64,000 bases of DNA, from positions 124,001 to 188,000 of the forward strand of contig JAIRRS010000152.1 of NCBI GenBank assembly GCA_031255855.1, written 5' to 3'. The position numbers and the translations under genes are program-made. Position 1 is the stretch's first letter; every line of letters begins with the position of its first letter. The notes below the pieces were generated by a model. It made no database searches. It worked only from the letters and a program-made list of their open reading frames with translations, and was not told where the DNA came from. Source of the stretch: Tannerellaceae bacterium (GTDB lineage Bacteria > Bacteroidota > Bacteroidia > Bacteroidales > Tannerellaceae). Positions 18,848 to 26,343 of this stretch are shown here, one piece after another.

Positions 18848-19438
18848 ATGTCCCACCCACTTACTTCAGATAAAGAACTGGTTATGCGACTGGCGAAGAG
18901 CGACGAATCGGCTTTCCGCGAACTCTACATTCATTATAAAGAGAAACTATGGCGTTATGCTTTCAGCTTCCTGAAATCGGAAGAGGAAACCGACGATCTG
19001 ATTCAGGAAATCTTTATCCGTGTCTGGGAATTACGTTTTTTTATGGATCCTGAATTATCTTTTTCTTCTTTTCTGTATACGATGACCCGCAACCGCATCC
19101 TGAACTACTTCCGCAACATGGATGTCGAACAACAGCTAAAAAAGGCATTGGCTCTCAGGATAACAGTCGAGACCGAAGCTTCGGAATCCGACCTGATTTT
19201 CTCGGACTACCAAGCAATCCTGATCAATGCCATCGAACAACTTCCCCCACAACGCCAACGCATCTTCAATTTGAGCCGGATCGAACAAAAATCGCACAAA
19301 GAGATTGCTGTTCAACTGGGGATCTCCGTCTCTACCGTTCAGGAACACATCTCCGAATCCCTTCGTTTTATCAAACGCTACTTTTCCAAACACACCGACA
19401 TTACCTTGGGAGTTTTTACGCTGGCAGTGTTGTATTAA
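18848..19438 (+). CDS. ECF-type RNA polymerase sigma factor of the SusCD-1 locus
   Basis: A sigma-70 family ECF factor of 196 residues. I chose ATG 18848 (MSHPLTSDKELVMRL), which resembles Bacteroidota relatives; in-frame starts also exist at 18821 and a TTG at 18803. Region 2 contains DDLIQEIFIRVWE and the DNA-melting segment; region 4 contains SHKEIAVQLGISVSTVQEHISES, the -35-recognition helix-turn-helix. It should be held by the neighbouring FecR protein and released when SusC-1 is loaded, then transcribe fecR and the susCD operon. A short weak stem (TGGCA/TGCCA) follows the stop. Confidence 0.9.
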   Translation: MSHPLTSDKELVMRLAKSDESAFRELYIHYKEKLWRYAFSFLKSEEETDDLIQEIFIRVWELRFFMDPELSFSSFLYTMTRNRILNYFRNMDVEQQLKKALALRITVETEASESDLIFSDYQAILINAIEQLPPQRQRIFNLSRIEQKSHKEIAVQLGISVSTVQEHISESLRFIKRYFSKHTDITLGVFTLAVLY

Positions 19439-19499
19439 CCTCCACTCTTCTGGCATCTTTTGCCATCCGGCAATTTAAACAAGCGTTAAATCAGGTAAA

Positions 19500-20981
19500 C
19501 TATTTTCTTATTTTAAAAACACCCCGTTTGGAAGCGGATAATCCAAACCCTATACTTTTCGTGTAAACGGCTCCTCTGTCGGCAGCTAATGAGCCGGTAA
19601 ACAACCAGCCGGATAGTTTGGGATGCCAATAAGAAACTTCCAATAAGCCGGAAGTGCTGCCTTTTGTATCCAGGAAAGGACGGGAATGAGTTCCCCAGCT
19701 ATTCATATTTGTTAATAAAATACGGTAATCTATTTGAGAGGTTATGCAACCTTCCAGACCGATATGCCAAGCGCTCACACGATTGTTTTTGAAACCTAAA
19801 GAACCATCGGTATTGTATTCGGGAGAAGGAAGCAACGGCGAGCCTAATCCCCGGTTGAAATAAGATGCTCCTGTCCTGTATTCTCCATTGTTGTAATAAT
19901 TGTCGGCTCCGCCACCTATTCCGGGATGTTTGTCATGGTCGAAGGATATAAAGTGGAAAGAGCCTGTCTGATGACGTGTTTCCAAATGCTCAACCACAAT
20001 TGTGCGTATCCAGGGAAAAGACGTTAGGTCTACTTGTATCCCCCATAATCCGTCGGGGCCATTATGGAACTCTATTCCCGATTTATCCTCAAAATAACGC
20101 TGATGATAAGCGTGTGAGGCCCAATTCTCTTTTATAAAGCTTAATTTGAAATCATAAGAACCGTAGTGATTGCCAAGCACATTTATCTGATCTGATATTG
20201 TAGCATCACCTCCTCCTTCTTTTGCACAAACAATCCGTATAAAATCTTTCAACGAGTGGGGTTGGGCTATCGAAGACCCGGATGTTGTTCCTCCCCATTG
20301 CGCCCAATGCTGCAAACCGGCATTGAAAGAAAGGGGAAAATGGTTTTGGGTATCTTTAATCCTGAAATAAATAGACTTATGATGCCAACGTATGTTTTTA
20401 TTATAAAGCTGTTTTTCGTTGACGAATTGTTTTAAATAAGCATTATCAAAAGAACGACCCGCGGCAAAGTCTCCTTTTACCTGAAGCCAGCCTTTGGTAT
20501 ATGGCACAATTGTGAACTCCGGGAAGCTTAGGTTTATCTCGGGAATAGGACGCGCATTGGGAGACAAAACCATATCTCCCGAACTTAGCCTCCTGTCCCA
20601 TAACGAAGTATAACGCTCCTTACTTCCGATACTTAACAGCAACGCCTGGTATCCTATTTCGGCATATACTTGCTGGATATAAACATTCCGGTAGCGGGGG
20701 GCAACAACCGCCATATCCAGTCCCGCTCTCCAATGGAAACCTTTATTAGACATGCCATTATAGAACACGCCTGGCCTCAAATACCCATTCCCGGCATTTA
20801 GCGGCACAACCCCATAGCGGTTGCTTGTCATCCAAAACGGCGTATTGCTGCCCGAAGCAGCCGATCCAAAAGCTTCTACGCGGTATGTTAGCGTATTGGG
20901 TTCATTCCCTTCCTGGGCAAAACCACAGGTAGCAATGAATAGTAATAATATACAGGAAAAGAATAGCCGTATTGTTTTCAT
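19500..20981 (-). CDS. Capsule-assembly Wzi-family outer-membrane protein
   Basis: A 493-residue protein from ATG 20981 (MKTIRLFF); the frame stays open further upstream but without a credible signal. Residues 1-20 form a signal peptide ending FAQ. The body is rich in alternating aromatic strands (PFWMTSNRYGVVP; HWRAGLDMAVVAP; LQHWAQWGG) as in Wzi beta-barrels, which anchor capsular polysaccharide in the outer membrane. The family is common in Bacteroidales and often stands apart from the capsule locus, as here. A CAAAGATA box (minus-strand TATCTTTG) at 21004-21011 is the likely promoter. Confidence 0.82.
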   Translation of the reverse strand: MKTIRLFFSCILLLFIATCGFAQEGNEPNTLTYRVEAFGSAASGSNTPFWMTSNRYGVVPLNAGNGYLRPGVFYNGMSNKGFHWRAGLDMAVVAPRYRNVYIQQVYAEIGYQALLLSIGSKERYTSLWDRRLSSGDMVLSPNARPIPEINLSFPEFTIVPYTKGWLQVKGDFAAGRSFDNAYLKQFVNEKQLYNKNIRWHHKSIYFRIKDTQNHFPLSFNAGLQHWAQWGGTTSGSSIAQPHSLKDFIRIVCAKEGGGDATISDQINVLGNHYGSYDFKLSFIKENWASHAYHQRYFEDKSGIEFHNGPDGLWGIQVDLTSFPWIRTIVVEHLETRHQTGSFHFISFDHDKHPGIGGGADNYYNNGEYRTGASYFNRGLGSPLLPSPEYNTDGSLGFKNNRVSAWHIGLEGCITSQIDYRILLTNMNSWGTHSRPFLDTKGSTSGLLEVSYWHPKLSGWLFTGSLAADRGAVYTKSIGFGLSASKRGVFKIRK

Positions 20982-21003
20982 CACAGAGATTATTAGTTCG
21001 GGG

Positions 21004-21011
21004 CAAAGATA
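21004..21011 (-). promoter_or_regulatory. -7 element of the Wzi-like gene
   Basis: Minus-strand TATCTTTG, a full consensus match, 22 bases before the start codon. Confidence 0.45.
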
Positions 21012-21142
21012 AAAAATATATCGGATTACATTTATTGTTTGTCTCGCCGGCACATTCCGGGCAAGCATTTTTATAGTAAATAATAGGAGATTTTCATCAT
21101 ATTGCCCTAATAGTGGGGTATCAGGGAAGGGGATAGCTTATA

Positions 21143-21150
21143 TATCTTTG
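21143..21150 (+). promoter_or_regulatory. -7 element of the CXXX-repeat peptide cluster
   Basis: TATCTTTG, a full match to TAnnTTTG, 48 bases before the precursor start. No TTTG is seen at the expected spacing upstream, so the -33 box is weak or an activator is used. Confidence 0.5.
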
Positions 21151-21198
21151 CTTACGTTATCAATGATTCGATTAGTAACGAAAAAAAGATGAAGTAAG

Positions 21199-21711
21199 AT
21201 GAAATTCAATGACAATTTAAACAAAGATGAACTTCACTCAAGGCGTGAATTCTTCAAGAAAGCAGCCAAGCGTACACTACCCGTCTTTGGCTTTATCGTG
21301 TTTGGAGGCAGTTTTACTGCCTGTAGCGACCCCAAAGATGATGATTTTTGGCTCGAATTGGAAGAAGAAGAAGACCCAGGCTGTAAGGATTGCAGTGCGT
21401 CGTGTACGGGAACCACCAAAGCAAGTAGCGGAGGAGGTACCTGTTCGGAGTGCGGTTCTACCTGTACCGCGGGGTGTAGAGGCACAAGCCAAAGCGTTAT
21501 ATGTACGGGATGTGGCTCTACCTGCTCGTCGGGTTGTAAAGGGACGACAAAAACGGTGTGTGGAGATTGTACGATCATGTGCGCCTCCAGTTGTGCTTAT
21601 GGCTGTAAAAGCGCTTGCGGTGGAAACTGTGTCGGTTTATGTTCCGGTACATGTGGAGGCGCTTGCGGGTTTACTTGTACGGCAGCTTGCCGGAATGGTG
21701 CATTCATGTAA
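21199..21711 (+). CDS. CXXX-repeat RiPP precursor with twin-arginine-like lipoprotein signal
   Basis: A 170-residue cysteine-rich peptide. Residues 14-20 (SRREFFK) match the twin-arginine consensus, followed by a hydrophobic stretch (26-40) and a possible lipobox FTAC with Cys42; residues 43-60 are strongly acidic (SDPKDDD, then EEEE), resembling surface-lipoprotein export signals of this phylum. The remainder holds 23 cysteines: C62-C65-C69, then two near-identical modules (82/85/89/93 and 102/105/109/113, both ending in a basic residue-Gly-Thr), then C121, and an unbroken run from 124 to 164 with Cys at every fourth residue (11 in total). This is the hallmark of CXXX-repeat substrates of radical SAM peptide maturases, and the maturase gene starts 11 bases downstream. 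Mature product and activity are unknown. Confidence 0.85.
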   Translation: MKFNDNLNKDELHSRREFFKKAAKRTLPVFGFIVFGGSFTACSDPKDDDFWLELEEEEDPGCKDCSASCTGTTKASSGGGTCSECGSTCTAGCRGTSQSVICTGCGSTCSSGCKGTTKTVCGDCTIMCASSCAYGCKSACGGNCVGLCSGTCGGACGFTCTAACRNGAFM

Positions 21712-21722
21712 TTCAGGAGAAT

Positions 21723-22913
21723 ATGGAAAAACGAAAGGTTTGGCAAGAGGGAATGGCGAAAAACATTACGTTTATTGTGACCAAGGATTGCCAGCTTGTT
21801 TGCAAATATTGTTACCTGGTAGGTAAAAACATCAAAGAACGGATGTCGTGGGAAATAGCCAAACAAGCAATCGACTATGTGTTAAATGACCCGGAACAGT
21901 TCAGTGAAGAGTCTGTCGTGTTCGACTTTATCGGAGGAGAGCCGTTTCTGGAAATAGAATTGATAGACCGGATATGTGATTATATCAAGCTTGAATTGTA
22001 TGCCAGAGGTCATCACTGGTTCGATTCCTATCGTTTTAATTTTTCCACGAATGGCATCAATTACCATGATGGGAAAGTCCAACAATTCATTAAAAAGAAC
22101 CACCACCACCTCAGTATCGGTATTACGATAGATGGCGCCCGTATCAAACACGACTTGAACCGTGTATATAAAAGTGGCCGTGGCTCGTACGACGATGTGG
22201 TAAAGAACATTCCTTTATGGCTTGAACAATTTCCCGGCGGGGCGACAAAGGTGACGGTAAGCAGCCCTGATATTCCTTATATAAAGGAAAGTGTATTGCA
22301 CCTCTTCTCGCTGGGTATTGCGGAAATTAATATCAACTGTGTATTTGAAAACGTATGGGGCGAAAAGGATGATATCCTTTTCGAGGAACAATTAATATCC
22401 CTTGCCGACGCGATTATTGAAAAAGGACTATACAAAGACTATGGATGCTCTTTCTTCTCGGAACAAATTGGCAAACCACTCGACCGCAAACTGCAAAACC
22501 AAAATTGGTGTGGTGCAGGGATGATGTTGGCCGTTGATGCCGCGGGCTTCTTTTATCCCTGTACCCGCTTCGCGCAATACTCTCTGCGGGATAAGAGAGC
22601 CCGTATTATCGGCAACGTGAAAGAAGGCATCGACCGGAATAAATTGCGGCCTTTCCTTACGCTCGACCGCTGCACGCAAAGCCCCGACGAATGCATTCGT
22701 TGCGAAGTGGCGAGCGGATGTGCCTGGTGCCAGGGCGAAAATTATGACACGGCTTGTACGTCTACTGTCTACCAGCGGTCTACGGCTATTTGCCGGATGC
22801 ACAAAGCGCGTGTGCGCGCCAATAACTATTATTGGAACAAGCTTTATCGTAAACTGGAATTAGAAGGTGAGCGCGAGAACTTTAGGAAGAAAGAAATGCA
22901 TGTAATCTGTTAA
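21723..22913 (+). CDS. Radical SAM/SPASM peptide maturase, CXXX-repeat target family
   Basis: A 396-residue radical SAM enzyme. ATG 21723 is preceded by a good ribosome-binding site (CAGGAG, 5 bases away), rare in this phylum and decisive against earlier in-frame ATGs that overlap the precursor. The SAM cluster motif is Cys23-Cys27-Cys30 (CQLVCKYC), with the GGEP motif at 71-74. A C-terminal SPASM domain supplies auxiliary cluster ligands: Cys263 and Cys280 (G275-x4-C280), then Cys317, 324, 327, 333, 336, 345 and 357. Enzymes of this group usually form thioether or other Cys-centred cross-links in a partner peptide. It should act on the cysteine array encoded just upstream. It is cytoplasmic and in one operon with the next two genes. 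Confidence 0.9.
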   Translation: MEKRKVWQEGMAKNITFIVTKDCQLVCKYCYLVGKNIKERMSWEIAKQAIDYVLNDPEQFSEESVVFDFIGGEPFLEIELIDRICDYIKLELYARGHHWFDSYRFNFSTNGINYHDGKVQQFIKKNHHHLSIGITIDGARIKHDLNRVYKSGRGSYDDVVKNIPLWLEQFPGGATKVTVSSPDIPYIKESVLHLFSLGIAEININCVFENVWGEKDDILFEEQLISLADAIIEKGLYKDYGCSFFSEQIGKPLDRKLQNQNWCGAGMMLAVDAAGFFYPCTRFAQYSLRDKRARIIGNVKEGIDRNKLRPFLTLDRCTQSPDECIRCEVASGCAWCQGENYDTACTSTVYQRSTAICRMHKARVRANNYYWNKLYRKLELEGERENFRKKEMHVIC

Positions 22914-22917
22914 TCGT

Positions 22918-23868
22918 ATGTTGCAGTATTTAATCATATTATTAGACGATACGTCGGTCTCTTTTTGCCATTACGAAAACAAGAAGACAGAGCGACGGCT
23001 TATCCCGTTAAACGATTTAAAGGAAGGAATTCTCTTCGCCATGAAACAAAACCTGATGGTTCAGTTTGTTTACCCGGCATATGAATTACCCGAATCATAC
23101 CAAACAGTAATAGAGTCTATCGACAATCATAAGATACAGCCGGCATCGTTCGGGAATACGGATGCTGACGTAGTAGTTTATACCTGTCGGGAGGCCATTT
23201 CCGAAACAGGTTTTATCCACAAAGACGGAGCCGCGTTTGTCTTACGGGTGAACAAAGAGGAGCTGTTTGCCGGTTATACGGAAATACTGCTATTGCTCAA
23301 ACGGTTGAACCGGCTCACACTCGTAGTAACGGATATTGAGACGTTTCGTAAAGAAGACGTTGAAAGATACGGGGAAATCGTATCAACCTTTAAAAAAGGC
23401 ATCATGGAACAATTCGACGGAGAATCTATTCCTCAGCTAAACCTACTGACCGACAGGGTCAGGTTGGACAAAATGAACAACTGCAACGCCGGGGTAGGGA
23501 ATATTACATTGGCGCCCAACGGCAAGTTCTACATCTGTCCGGCTTTTTATCTTGAAGATGAGGCCGAAGCGGCCGGTAATCCGGTAGACGGGCTGGATAT
23601 CCCGAACAAACAACTTTACAAACTGAACTATGCCCCCCTTTGCCGCAATTGCGATGCGTTCCATTGCAAAAGGTGTGTCTGGCTCAACAGGAAAACAACC
23701 TTGGAAGTCAACACCCCCTCGCACGAACAATGCGTGACGGCACATCTGGAGAGGAATATGAGCCGCATGTTGTTGAAGGAACTACAGGCAAAAGGCCTGT
23801 TTCCGGGAAAAGAGATAAAAGCGATAGATTACACAGACCCTTTCGAAGTAAAAGAAAGGTTTCAATAA
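22918..23868 (+). CDS. CXXX-repeat peptide maturase partner (SPASM-like domain, no radical SAM motif)
   Basis: A 316-residue protein starting 4 bases after the radical SAM gene. It has no CxxxCxxC motif and no GGEP, so it cannot be a classical radical SAM enzyme. Its C-terminal third does carry a SPASM-type ligand set: Cys189, Gly202-x4-Cys207, Cys242-x2-Cys245, Cys250-x2-Cys253 and Cys272, spaced as in the maturase. The N-terminal 180 residues look like an alpha/beta scaffold (LTLVVTDIETF) with the SAM site lost. It fits what I recall as the 'CXXX repeat peptide maturase' family that accompanies the radical SAM enzyme. It may present the substrate or provide extra iron-sulphur clusters; that is inference. 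Confidence 0.8.
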   Translation: MLQYLIILLDDTSVSFCHYENKKTERRLIPLNDLKEGILFAMKQNLMVQFVYPAYELPESYQTVIESIDNHKIQPASFGNTDADVVVYTCREAISETGFIHKDGAAFVLRVNKEELFAGYTEILLLLKRLNRLTLVVTDIETFRKEDVERYGEIVSTFKKGIMEQFDGESIPQLNLLTDRVRLDKMNNCNAGVGNITLAPNGKFYICPAFYLEDEAEAAGNPVDGLDIPNKQLYKLNYAPLCRNCDAFHCKRCVWLNRKTTLEVNTPSHEQCVTAHLERNMSRMLLKELQAKGLFPGKEIKAIDYTDPFEVKERFQ

Positions 23869-23901
23869 TGAACATATCAACAGTTAAAAACAAAATACAG
23901 T

Positions 23902-24171
23902 ATGAAGAAGAAAATAGGTGTGGTAACAGAAGAAGAAAAGAAAGAAATCCTCGCGCTGTTCGAACGTAAAAACGGTTTGGCTGAGCTGGCTAAGATAGTA
24001 AAAGACGACGATACCATGTACGAAAAAATGGTACGCGACATGGGCGCCACCTCCACCCGTTTCCAGCAATGGTGGGATACTATGGCAGAAAAATATCAAT
24101 GGGAAAGCATCGAAGGAGGCAATTGGGAAATAGACTTTTCAACGAATGAAATATACCTTCGTTTTGCTTAA
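23902..24171 (+). CDS. CXXX-repeat peptide modification system small protein
   Basis: An 89-residue, charged, mostly helical protein (KKEILALFERKNGLAELAK) with a tryptophan-rich second half (FQQWWDTMAEKYQW, then WEIDFSTNEIYLRF). It starts 33 bases after the SPASM-only gene and closes the operon. Position and size match the small accessory protein I recall for CXXX-repeat systems. It has no cysteine, no signal peptide and no membrane segment, so a cytoplasmic binding or docking role towards the precursor is plausible but not shown. The next gene is convergent. Confidence 0.7.
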   Translation: MKKKIGVVTEEEKKEILALFERKNGLAELAKIVKDDDTMYEKMVRDMGATSTRFQQWWDTMAEKYQWESIEGGNWEIDFSTNEIYLRFA

Positions 24172-24180
24172 TTGAACATC

Positions 24181-24198
24181 GCTAAACGTTCGTTTAGC
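24181..24198 (+). terminator. Inverted repeat after the CXXX cluster
   Basis: Perfect 8-bp arms GCTAAACG (24181-24188) and CGTTTAGC (24191-24198) with a two-base centre, 10 bases after the last gene of the cluster. There is no U-tract, so it is either a weak transcription end or a protein-binding site. Confidence 0.4.
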
Positions 24199-24255
24199 CA
24201 AGCGGCACAACCGGCTGTGAAAAGATGGCGCCCTCGCTGTAAAACCATTACAAGG

Positions 24256-25188
24256 TCACTTGCCGGCTGTCAATTCCTTTTCAATATCTTCCCGGCTCTT
24301 GCTTTGCGTTACCATGTAGACGCCTACGAAAACTAAAACAGTTGAGATAATTTTACTGGCAGAGAACGTGTCTTGTCCTACCATGACGGCAATCAATGAC
24401 GCGACGATGGGCTGCGCATAATTATACATGCTCAGCGTAGTAGGGCGGATACGCTTCAGGGCCATGGGGATTAACAGGTAAGGAAGAAACGTAGCTCCCG
24501 TTAATACATACAGGATGGCGCTGACTTCTTTCCAGTCCGTAGACCGACGATGGAAAACAGGCGTATCAAGCATCTCCCGGAACATGAAAGGCGCGAGCAC
24601 GATAAACGAAAACAAAAACATCCACTTCATAATGGTTACCGGGGAATAACGCTGGCAAAGCGGTTTGGATATTACCACATATATAGAATAGATAAATCCG
24701 CTAAGTACGATTTTGAGGTCGCCCTGCAGATTGCTGGCCTGGTTGGATGCATGAACCGACGAAAAGATAAGCAAAACACCCCCGGCTGCTCCCATCAACA
24801 CGCCCAAAGCCTTTAGTTTTGTAATCGGCTCCTTAAGTATCAAAGCGGCAAGTAACATAACAAATATAGGGCCGGTAGTAGCAATGATAGACGCATCTAC
24901 CGGCGAAGTTTGGCTTAGGCCCAAGACAAACAAGCTTTGGTTGAAAGCAATACCGCACATTCCGCAGACAAACAAAAGCCCGATATCCCTCAACGGGACT
25001 TTCTCTTTTTTCATAAACAAAGACGTGAGCCAGAACATCACACAGGCAAACAACATGCGCATGATTGTGAGGGCTTCGGGCGAAACATGGCCCGGAAGCA
25101 AATATTTGGATATAGGCATATTGATACCAAACAGCATATTGGCCAGAAGAATAAGCCCGTGGCCTTTTAATTTTTCTTTCCCTAACAT
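24256..25188 (-). CDS. EamA/DMT-superfamily transporter
   Basis: A ten-helix inner-membrane transporter of 310 residues made of two EamA repeats (about 8-140 and 155-295). Typical features are LLANMLFGINMPISKYLL at the start and the Pro-rich ends of helices (TSPVDASIIATTGPIFVML). Family members move metabolites or drugs; the substrate cannot be read from sequence. It is convergent with the CXXX cluster and has its own minus-strand -7 match (TATTTTTG, 25227-25220), so it is probably not part of that system. Confidence 0.88.
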   Translation of the reverse strand: MLGKEKLKGHGLILLANMLFGINMPISKYLLPGHVSPEALTIMRMLFACVMFWLTSLFMKKEKVPLRDIGLLFVCGMCGIAFNQSLFVLGLSQTSPVDASIIATTGPIFVMLLAALILKEPITKLKALGVLMGAAGGVLLIFSSVHASNQASNLQGDLKIVLSGFIYSIYVVISKPLCQRYSPVTIMKWMFLFSFIVLAPFMFREMLDTPVFHRRSTDWKEVSAILYVLTGATFLPYLLIPMALKRIRPTTLSMYNYAQPIVASLIAVMVGQDTFSASKIISTVLVFVGVYMVTQSKSREDIEKELTAGK

Positions 25189-25489
25189 ACGATTAATAAT
25201 TGCCGTTTCGAATGACGGGCAAAAATAAAGATTAATTTCCTGAAAACAGTTTTATGGTTGTAAATTCTGATGATTTGTTGTGATTGTCGATTTCCGGTTG
25301 CTTGAATTACTTGTAAATCCTGTTCAGGACAGGTTAATTTTTGTGCGAATCCTTAAAGAAAATAGTTTCGATATTAACATAAATAAAATGCTGTACACCA
25401 TGTTTTTACTATGCTTATCTTTGTAATGTACTAAAAAACAATAGTCTTTTTACACATACAAATAATAACTGATAAAAAACAATTAAAAA
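25189..25489. other. Intergenic region with divergent promoter elements
   Basis: About 300 bases between the DMT transporter gene (minus) and a lone ECF sigma gene (plus). It holds a minus-strand -7 match at 25220-25227 and a plus-strand TATCTTTG at 25416-25423. No ORF of note and no clear hairpin was seen. The long AT-rich leader before the sigma gene (about 60 bases) is unexplained. Confidence 0.6.
25416..25423 (+). promoter_or_regulatory. -7 element of lone ECF sigma gene A
   Basis: TATCTTTG, a full consensus match, about 66 bases before the start codon. The paralogue at 58767 has the same octamer at a similar distance. Confidence 0.5.
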
Positions 25490-25999
25490 ATGACTACACT
25501 GCAATTTCAACAAAAATTAATGAGTTTACAAGACAATATGATGAACTTCGCGTTGATGCTCACCGCTAACAGGGAAGATGCCAAGGATTTACTTCAGGAT
25601 ACAACCCTTAAAGTATTAGGCAATCAAGACAAATTTGTGGATAATGTAAACTTCAAAGGATGGGTATTAACCGTTATGCGTAATATCTTTATCAATGATT
25701 ACCACAAAACGGTTCGCACGCAAACGGTAATCGACCAAGACGTAGACGTTTACAACGTGGATGTGTTGAATGATTCTGGTTTCGATTCTCCCGATGGTTC
25801 TTACCAGATAAAGGAAATAACAAATGCTATTAACAGTTTAGGTGAAGACTTGAGAATCCCCTTCTCTATGTACCTGAGCGGTTATAAATATAATGAAATA
25901 GCAGACAAACTGGGCATGCCCCTGGGAACTGTAAAGAGCCGTATCTTCTTTGCCCGCCAGGAACTTCAAAAGCAGTTAAAGGATTTTTATCGTGATTGA
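25490..25999 (+). CDS. ECF sigma factor without linked anti-sigma (copy A)
   Basis: A 169-residue sigma-70 family ECF factor. Region 2 has ANREDAKDLLQDTTLKVL and GWVLTVMRNIFINDYHK; region 4 has YKYNEIADKLGMPLGTVKSRIFFARQEL. There is no FecR, anti-sigma or SusC gene beside it, so its control is not evident; Bacteroidota have conserved lone ECF sigmas of this type tied to stress responses. It is about three quarters identical to the protein at 58767 and shares a 47-bp identical DNA block with it (25925-25971). It is followed by a terminator. Confidence 0.92.
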   Translation: MTTLQFQQKLMSLQDNMMNFALMLTANREDAKDLLQDTTLKVLGNQDKFVDNVNFKGWVLTVMRNIFINDYHKTVRTQTVIDQDVDVYNVDVLNDSGFDSPDGSYQIKEITNAINSLGEDLRIPFSMYLSGYKYNEIADKLGMPLGTVKSRIFFARQELQKQLKDFYRD

Positions 26000-26025
26000 A
26001 TGACTCACTTGTTTGCGTTACGATA

Positions 26026-26057
26026 AAAGCCCTCCTTGATTAAGGAAGGCTTTTTTG
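26026..26057 (+). terminator. Rho-independent terminator of ECF sigma A
   Basis: Stem AAGCCCTCCTT / AAGGAAGGCTT (one mismatch), GATT loop, then a run of six Ts and TTTG, 27 bases after the sigma stop. Confidence 0.85.
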
Positions 26058-26191
26058 TTTTCCGGAAGGCGGCGGCTATTGAGGTAATAACTTTCTGGTT
26101 TTCACTGGGTTTTTGTTGTGTGTCTGCGGGGAAGGACAAAAAAGGGCAGATGTGCACTCAAAGGGCGTAGACAGCGTCAGACATATGGGCA

Positions 26192-26215
26192 TAAGCATGA
26201 TGATAATCATGCTTA
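26192..26215 (+). repeat. Perfect 10-bp hairpin
   Basis: Arms TAAGCATGAT (26192-26201) and ATCATGCTTA (26206-26215) around a GATA loop. There is no U-tract and it lies 60 bases upstream of the DUF695 promoter element, so it is more like an operator or a structured leader than a terminator. Confidence 0.5.
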
Positions 26216-26273
26216 CGTAAACCTAAAAAATAGAATCAAAACGGTTTCTGAACCTGTCGAAAAAAATTATGTG

Positions 26274-26281
26274 TATATTTG
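26274..26281 (+). promoter_or_regulatory. -7 element of the DUF695 gene
   Basis: TATATTTG, a full consensus match, 62 bases before the start codon; no clear -33 TTTG. Confidence 0.4.
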
Positions 26282-26343
26282 GACACTGATAGTGATTTCC
26301 ATCGTTGGAGATTGCTTGTTAGGTATTAACTAAAGTACAGATT

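Larger units (their letters stand above)
26000..26343. other. Intergenic region between ECF sigma A and the DUF695 gene
   Basis: It contains the terminator of the sigma gene (26026-26057), a strong hairpin at 26192-26215, and a -7 element at 26274-26281. A 71-codon ORF at 26118-26333 has no coding character and was not accepted. Confidence 0.6.

Noticed and set aside
21227..21826. 199-codon ORF in another frame over the CXXX precursor and the start of the radical SAM gene
   Set aside because: Product is rich in Val/Arg/Ala from shifted cysteine codons and crosses two well-supported genes; it is a shadow frame.
23640..23969. 109-codon ORF overlapping the end of the SPASM-only gene and the small accessory gene
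   Set aside because: It overlaps two better-supported genes in a different frame and has no domain features.
24256..25188. DMT transporter as exporter of the CXXX peptide
   Set aside because: It is convergent, has its own promoter element, and its family moves small metabolites rather than a 100-residue peptide.
26118..26333. 71-codon plus-strand ORF before the DUF695 gene
   Set aside because: Composition is irregular (clustered Arg/Lys/Gly, then a stray hydrophobic end), it spans a hairpin and a promoter element, and no family likeness is seen.
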